64,000 nt of DNA from Paeniglutamicibacter kerguelensis (lineage in GTDB: Bacteria > Actinomycetota > Actinomycetes > Actinomycetales > Micrococcaceae): positions 3,534,001 through 3,598,000 of the forward strand of contig NZ_JAGIOF010000001.1 of assembly GCF_017876535.1 (NCBI RefSeq), in the 5' to 3' direction. Below, piece after piece: positions 61,816-64,000 of the stretch (the stretch's first letter is position 1; every line of letters starts with the position of its first letter). The translations under genes were made by a program, and so were the position numbers. Below the pieces are notes generated by a model that was not told the origin of the DNA, searched no databases, and worked only from the letters and a program-made list of their open reading frames with translations.

Positions 61816-61915
61816 GGAGTCACTCCTAGGGTTCTAAAGACTTCAAGTACTTCGTTGACGGGACACGTCCCAGGGGTGTGACCCGGCAACGGGTTATGCG
61901 GGAAGGCTCAATCGT

Positions 61916-63238
61916 TTAGTGGTCGGCGGCCACTGGTTGGGCGACGGCCTTCAAGGAACTGCGGGCAGCGGCCCGGGAAAGACCGGCCACGCCCACGATG
62001 GTGGCAATCAACATTGCGCCATAGAACGCGGCAACACCCCAGGGACTGCCATTGGAGCTGTTCAGGATCCATTGCGCCACCAACGGCGTAGCACCGCCGA
62101 TGAGCGAGGAACACAGTTGGTATGCGAGCGAGACGCCCGTGTAGCGGATGTTCGCGGGGAAGGCGGCGGCTAACGCATTGGCCAGCAGCGCGTAGTACGC
62201 GGTCCCACCGATGGTGGTGATGTACAGGGTGATGGCGATGTTTACGGGGTTCGCGGAAACAATCGCTAGGAAGAATGGAACCACCATGATCACCGCGAGC
62301 AGCAGGCCTAGGATCATCACCTTGGTCGCGCCGATCTTCTCGGCAATCAGCGCTGCAATGGGCTGCCAAATGAATTGCAGCACCGCCATGCCCAGCAGCA
62401 CGTTCAGCATTGTCTGGCGTTCGATGCCCAGGGAGCCAGTGGTCCAGGAGAGCATGAATGTGTTGGTGAAGTATGCCAGCGAGATGCCCATGATGGAGGC
62501 GACGATGCCCAGGAAAACGATGTTCGGGGCAACCCGGAAGACCTCGGCGATCGGTGCCTTGACCACGGTGTTCGCTGCCTTGGCGGCCTCGAAGTCCGCT
62601 GATTCCTCGACCTTGATGCGGATGATTAGACCCACGATCACCAAGACCGCGGAGAGGAGGAACGGGATCCGCCAGCCCCAGGACAAGAAGTCCTCGTCAG
62701 GCAGCAGGCCGACCAGCATGAACATGGACGTAGCCAGGATGGACCCCGCCGGGGATCCCTGCTGCACCCAGGCACCGGCTAGCCCCTTTTTCTTCTCGCT
62801 GGCGTTTTCGGTGGCCATCAAAACTGCGCCGCCCCATTCACCACCCACAGCAATGCCCTGCAGCGCGCGAAGAACAATGAGCAGGGCGGGGGCCAGTGCG
62901 CCGATCTGGGCGTAACCGGGCAGCAGGCCGATCATCGTGGTGGCGGCACCCATCATCAACAGCGTGATGACCAGTACGTTCTTGCGACCGAGCTTGTCAC
63001 CGAAGTGCCCGAAGATCATTCCGCCGATGGGACGGGCCAAGAAGCCCACCCAGAATGTGGCGAACGAGGCCATCAGAGCGGCACCCGGCGCAGCGCCCGG
63101 GTAAAAGACGTGTCCGAAAACGAGGGCTGCTGCGGTCCCGAAAATGTAGAAGTCGTACCACTCGATGGCGGTTCCGACGAAGGCACCGGCCATGGATCGG
63201 CGCTGACGCCCGGCGGCGTCGGTGATGGTTTGGGACAT
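61916..63238 (-). CDS. MFS transporter, metabolite:H+ symporter (MHS) type
   Basis: 440 residues, twelve hydrophobic segments. The N-terminal AGAFVGTAIEWYDFYIFGTAAALVFGHVFYP is the MHS signature; GHFGDKLGRKNVLVITLLMMG is the loop 2-3 motif. MHS members carry shikimate, proline/betaine, citrate and similar organic acids. The start was moved to the ATG at 63238. It is followed by the amidohydrolase and is divergent from the LysR gene, which may control it. Confidence 0.88.
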   Translation of the reverse strand: MSQTITDAAGRQRRSMAGAFVGTAIEWYDFYIFGTAAALVFGHVFYPGAAPGAALMASFATFWVGFLARPIGGMIFGHFGDKLGRKNVLVITLLMMGAATTMIGLLPGYAQIGALAPALLIVLRALQGIAVGGEWGGAVLMATENASEKKKGLAGAWVQQGSPAGSILATSMFMLVGLLPDEDFLSWGWRIPFLLSAVLVIVGLIIRIKVEESADFEAAKAANTVVKAPIAEVFRVAPNIVFLGIVASIMGISLAYFTNTFMLSWTTGSLGIERQTMLNVLLGMAVLQFIWQPIAALIAEKIGATKVMILGLLLAVIMVVPFFLAIVSANPVNIAITLYITTIGGTAYYALLANALAAAFPANIRYTGVSLAYQLCSSLIGGATPLVAQWILNSSNGSPWGVAAFYGAMLIATIVGVAGLSRAAARSSLKAVAQPVAADH

Positions 63239-63372
63239 AGGAGGGACTTCCTTTGGATGCGAGTCATCGATGACTAAACGTGATCGACGCGACATGTTGC
63301 TTACCACCTACTATCGTGACCGCAGACATAATCGTCCAATGCCAAAATTGCAGCACCATATAACCTGTTGTA

Positions 63373-64000
63373 ATGATGAATCAGTTGGATCTGATGTACT
63401 TTCTTGCAGTGGCCCGCTCGAATTCAGTGAGCGGAGCGGCAGCCGAACTGTTCGTTTCCCAGCCGGCAGTCTCACGCAGAATCGCCTCCCTCGAACGAAG
63501 CCTCGGCCTTCGACTGTTCCGGCGCACGCCCTCCGGCATGGTGCCCACGGCCGCCGGCGAGCGCCTCCAAGCTCTAGCGCAAGACCTACACAACCGCCTC
63601 GAGCGGGCCAGTGACGTCATGGGCGCCCTTGGCGAAGGACAGCACCTCTTCACCGTGGCCTGTCCCGAAACCACTGGCAACTACTTTGTTGCACCCTTTA
63701 TCGCCACCGGCGCACCAATCTCCGATATCCTGCCCTCAAGGCCCGCTGATGTATATGGGCTTCTTGACACCGGAGCGGACATGGCCGTGAACACCATGAC
63801 ACCCCCTGCACAGCTGCGTTCCCAGCACCTTCTATCCACTCCGATCCTCGTTCACTTCCCCGGCAACGCACCATTCCCGGTCACCAAGGGACAAGCCGAG
63901 CTCAAGGATGTTGCCCGTTTCGCCATGCAGATGCCCGGCTACGGAAGCGCAGTGGAGCGCAACGTCCGCGCTGCCGCAGGACGATCCTCAATCGACCTGT
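63373..64000 (+). CDS. LysR-family transcriptional regulator (partial, cut by window end)
   Basis: The first 209 codons are in the window, and the frame is open at the edge. The N-terminal winged helix-turn-helix reads QLDLMYFLAVARSNSVSGAAAELFVSQPAVSRRIASLERSLGLRLFRRTPSGMVPTAAGERL, a clean LysR signature. Two ATGs (63373, 63376) lie at the start without a strong ribosome-binding site. It is divergent from the MFS/amidohydrolase operon and probably regulates it. Confidence 0.85.
   Translation, partial: MMNQLDLMYFLAVARSNSVSGAAAELFVSQPAVSRRIASLERSLGLRLFRRTPSGMVPTAAGERLQALAQDLHNRLERASDVMGALGEGQHLFTVACPETTGNYFVAPFIATGAPISDILPSRPADVYGLLDTGADMAVNTMTPPAQLRSQHLLSTPILVHFPGNAPFPVTKGQAELKDVARFAMQMPGYGSAVERNVRAAAGRSSIDL

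Noticed and set aside
60139..61881. 580-codon open frame antisense to amidohydrolase 2
   Set aside because: Shadow frame with low-complexity composition; the minus strand encodes the recognised hydrolase.

Overview
This 64 kb window comes from the chromosome of a high-GC Gram-positive actinobacterium. The best fit is Micrococcaceae (Arthrobacter / Paeniglutamicibacter type). This rests on strong third-position GC bias, several GTG starts, a mycothiol-type nitroreductase of the Rv2466c family, a C50-carotenoid crt cluster with crtYe, crtYf and crtEb, and separate sugar ABC importers without their own ATPase. The genus is an inference. No rRNA, tRNA or CRISPR was seen.

Layout. 0-14 kb holds housekeeping and redox genes: two PLP aminotransferases, an LLM-class flavin oxidoreductase with an F420-reductase-like partner under a divergent MarR regulator, a hotdog thioesterase, a DUF2695 protein, thioredoxin facing a 38-residue Cys-rich mini-protein, an MpaB-like protein, a probable N-formylglutamate amidohydrolase, an Rv2466c-like protein, an AhpD-like protein and RlmN. 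14-23.7 kb is the carotenoid locus: a divergent TspO-like / NAD(P)-binding pair, then marR-crtE-crtB-crtI-crtYe-crtYf-crtEb-photolyase, mostly joined by 4-base overlaps. 23.7-27 kb is a nitrilase-superfamily hydrolase plus APC permease pair, divergent from a TetR regulator with two operator-like palindromes between them. 27-37.6 kb is a mosaic: FAD monooxygenase, methyltransferase, orphan protein-kinase-like gene, HTH/VWA pair, membrane protein, secreted GH3 protein, AraC regulator and two VOC proteins.

37.7-58.3 kb is the most interesting part: a catabolic island tied together by one operator-like palindrome (core CTGTATACAG and close variants). The motif sits in four promoter regions: upstream of a solute-binding protein / two-permease operon (minus strand), on the -10 side of a good promoter for gcvPA-gcvPB (two-subunit glycine decarboxylase P-protein), between an AcoX-type NAD-kinase-like/SDR operon and a GntR/FadR-type regulator, and on the promoter of a second solute-binding protein/permease/permease/GH63-like/GH42 operon. 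The GntR protein is the obvious candidate for the shared repressor. A glycine-decarboxylase P-protein without GcvT, GcvH or Lpd, controlled together with sugar importers and glycosidases, is unusual, and its substrate is unknown.

58.4-60.2 kb is an IS1380-family insertion sequence, apparently inserted exactly at the stop codon of a second YtcJ-type amidohydrolase with a CTAG target duplication. The amidohydrolase is followed by an MHS-type MFS transporter gene and, divergently, a LysR regulator cut off by the window end. Coordinates of starts were adjusted by hand to ribosome-binding sites where possible. Family assignments come from reading motifs and were not checked against any database.
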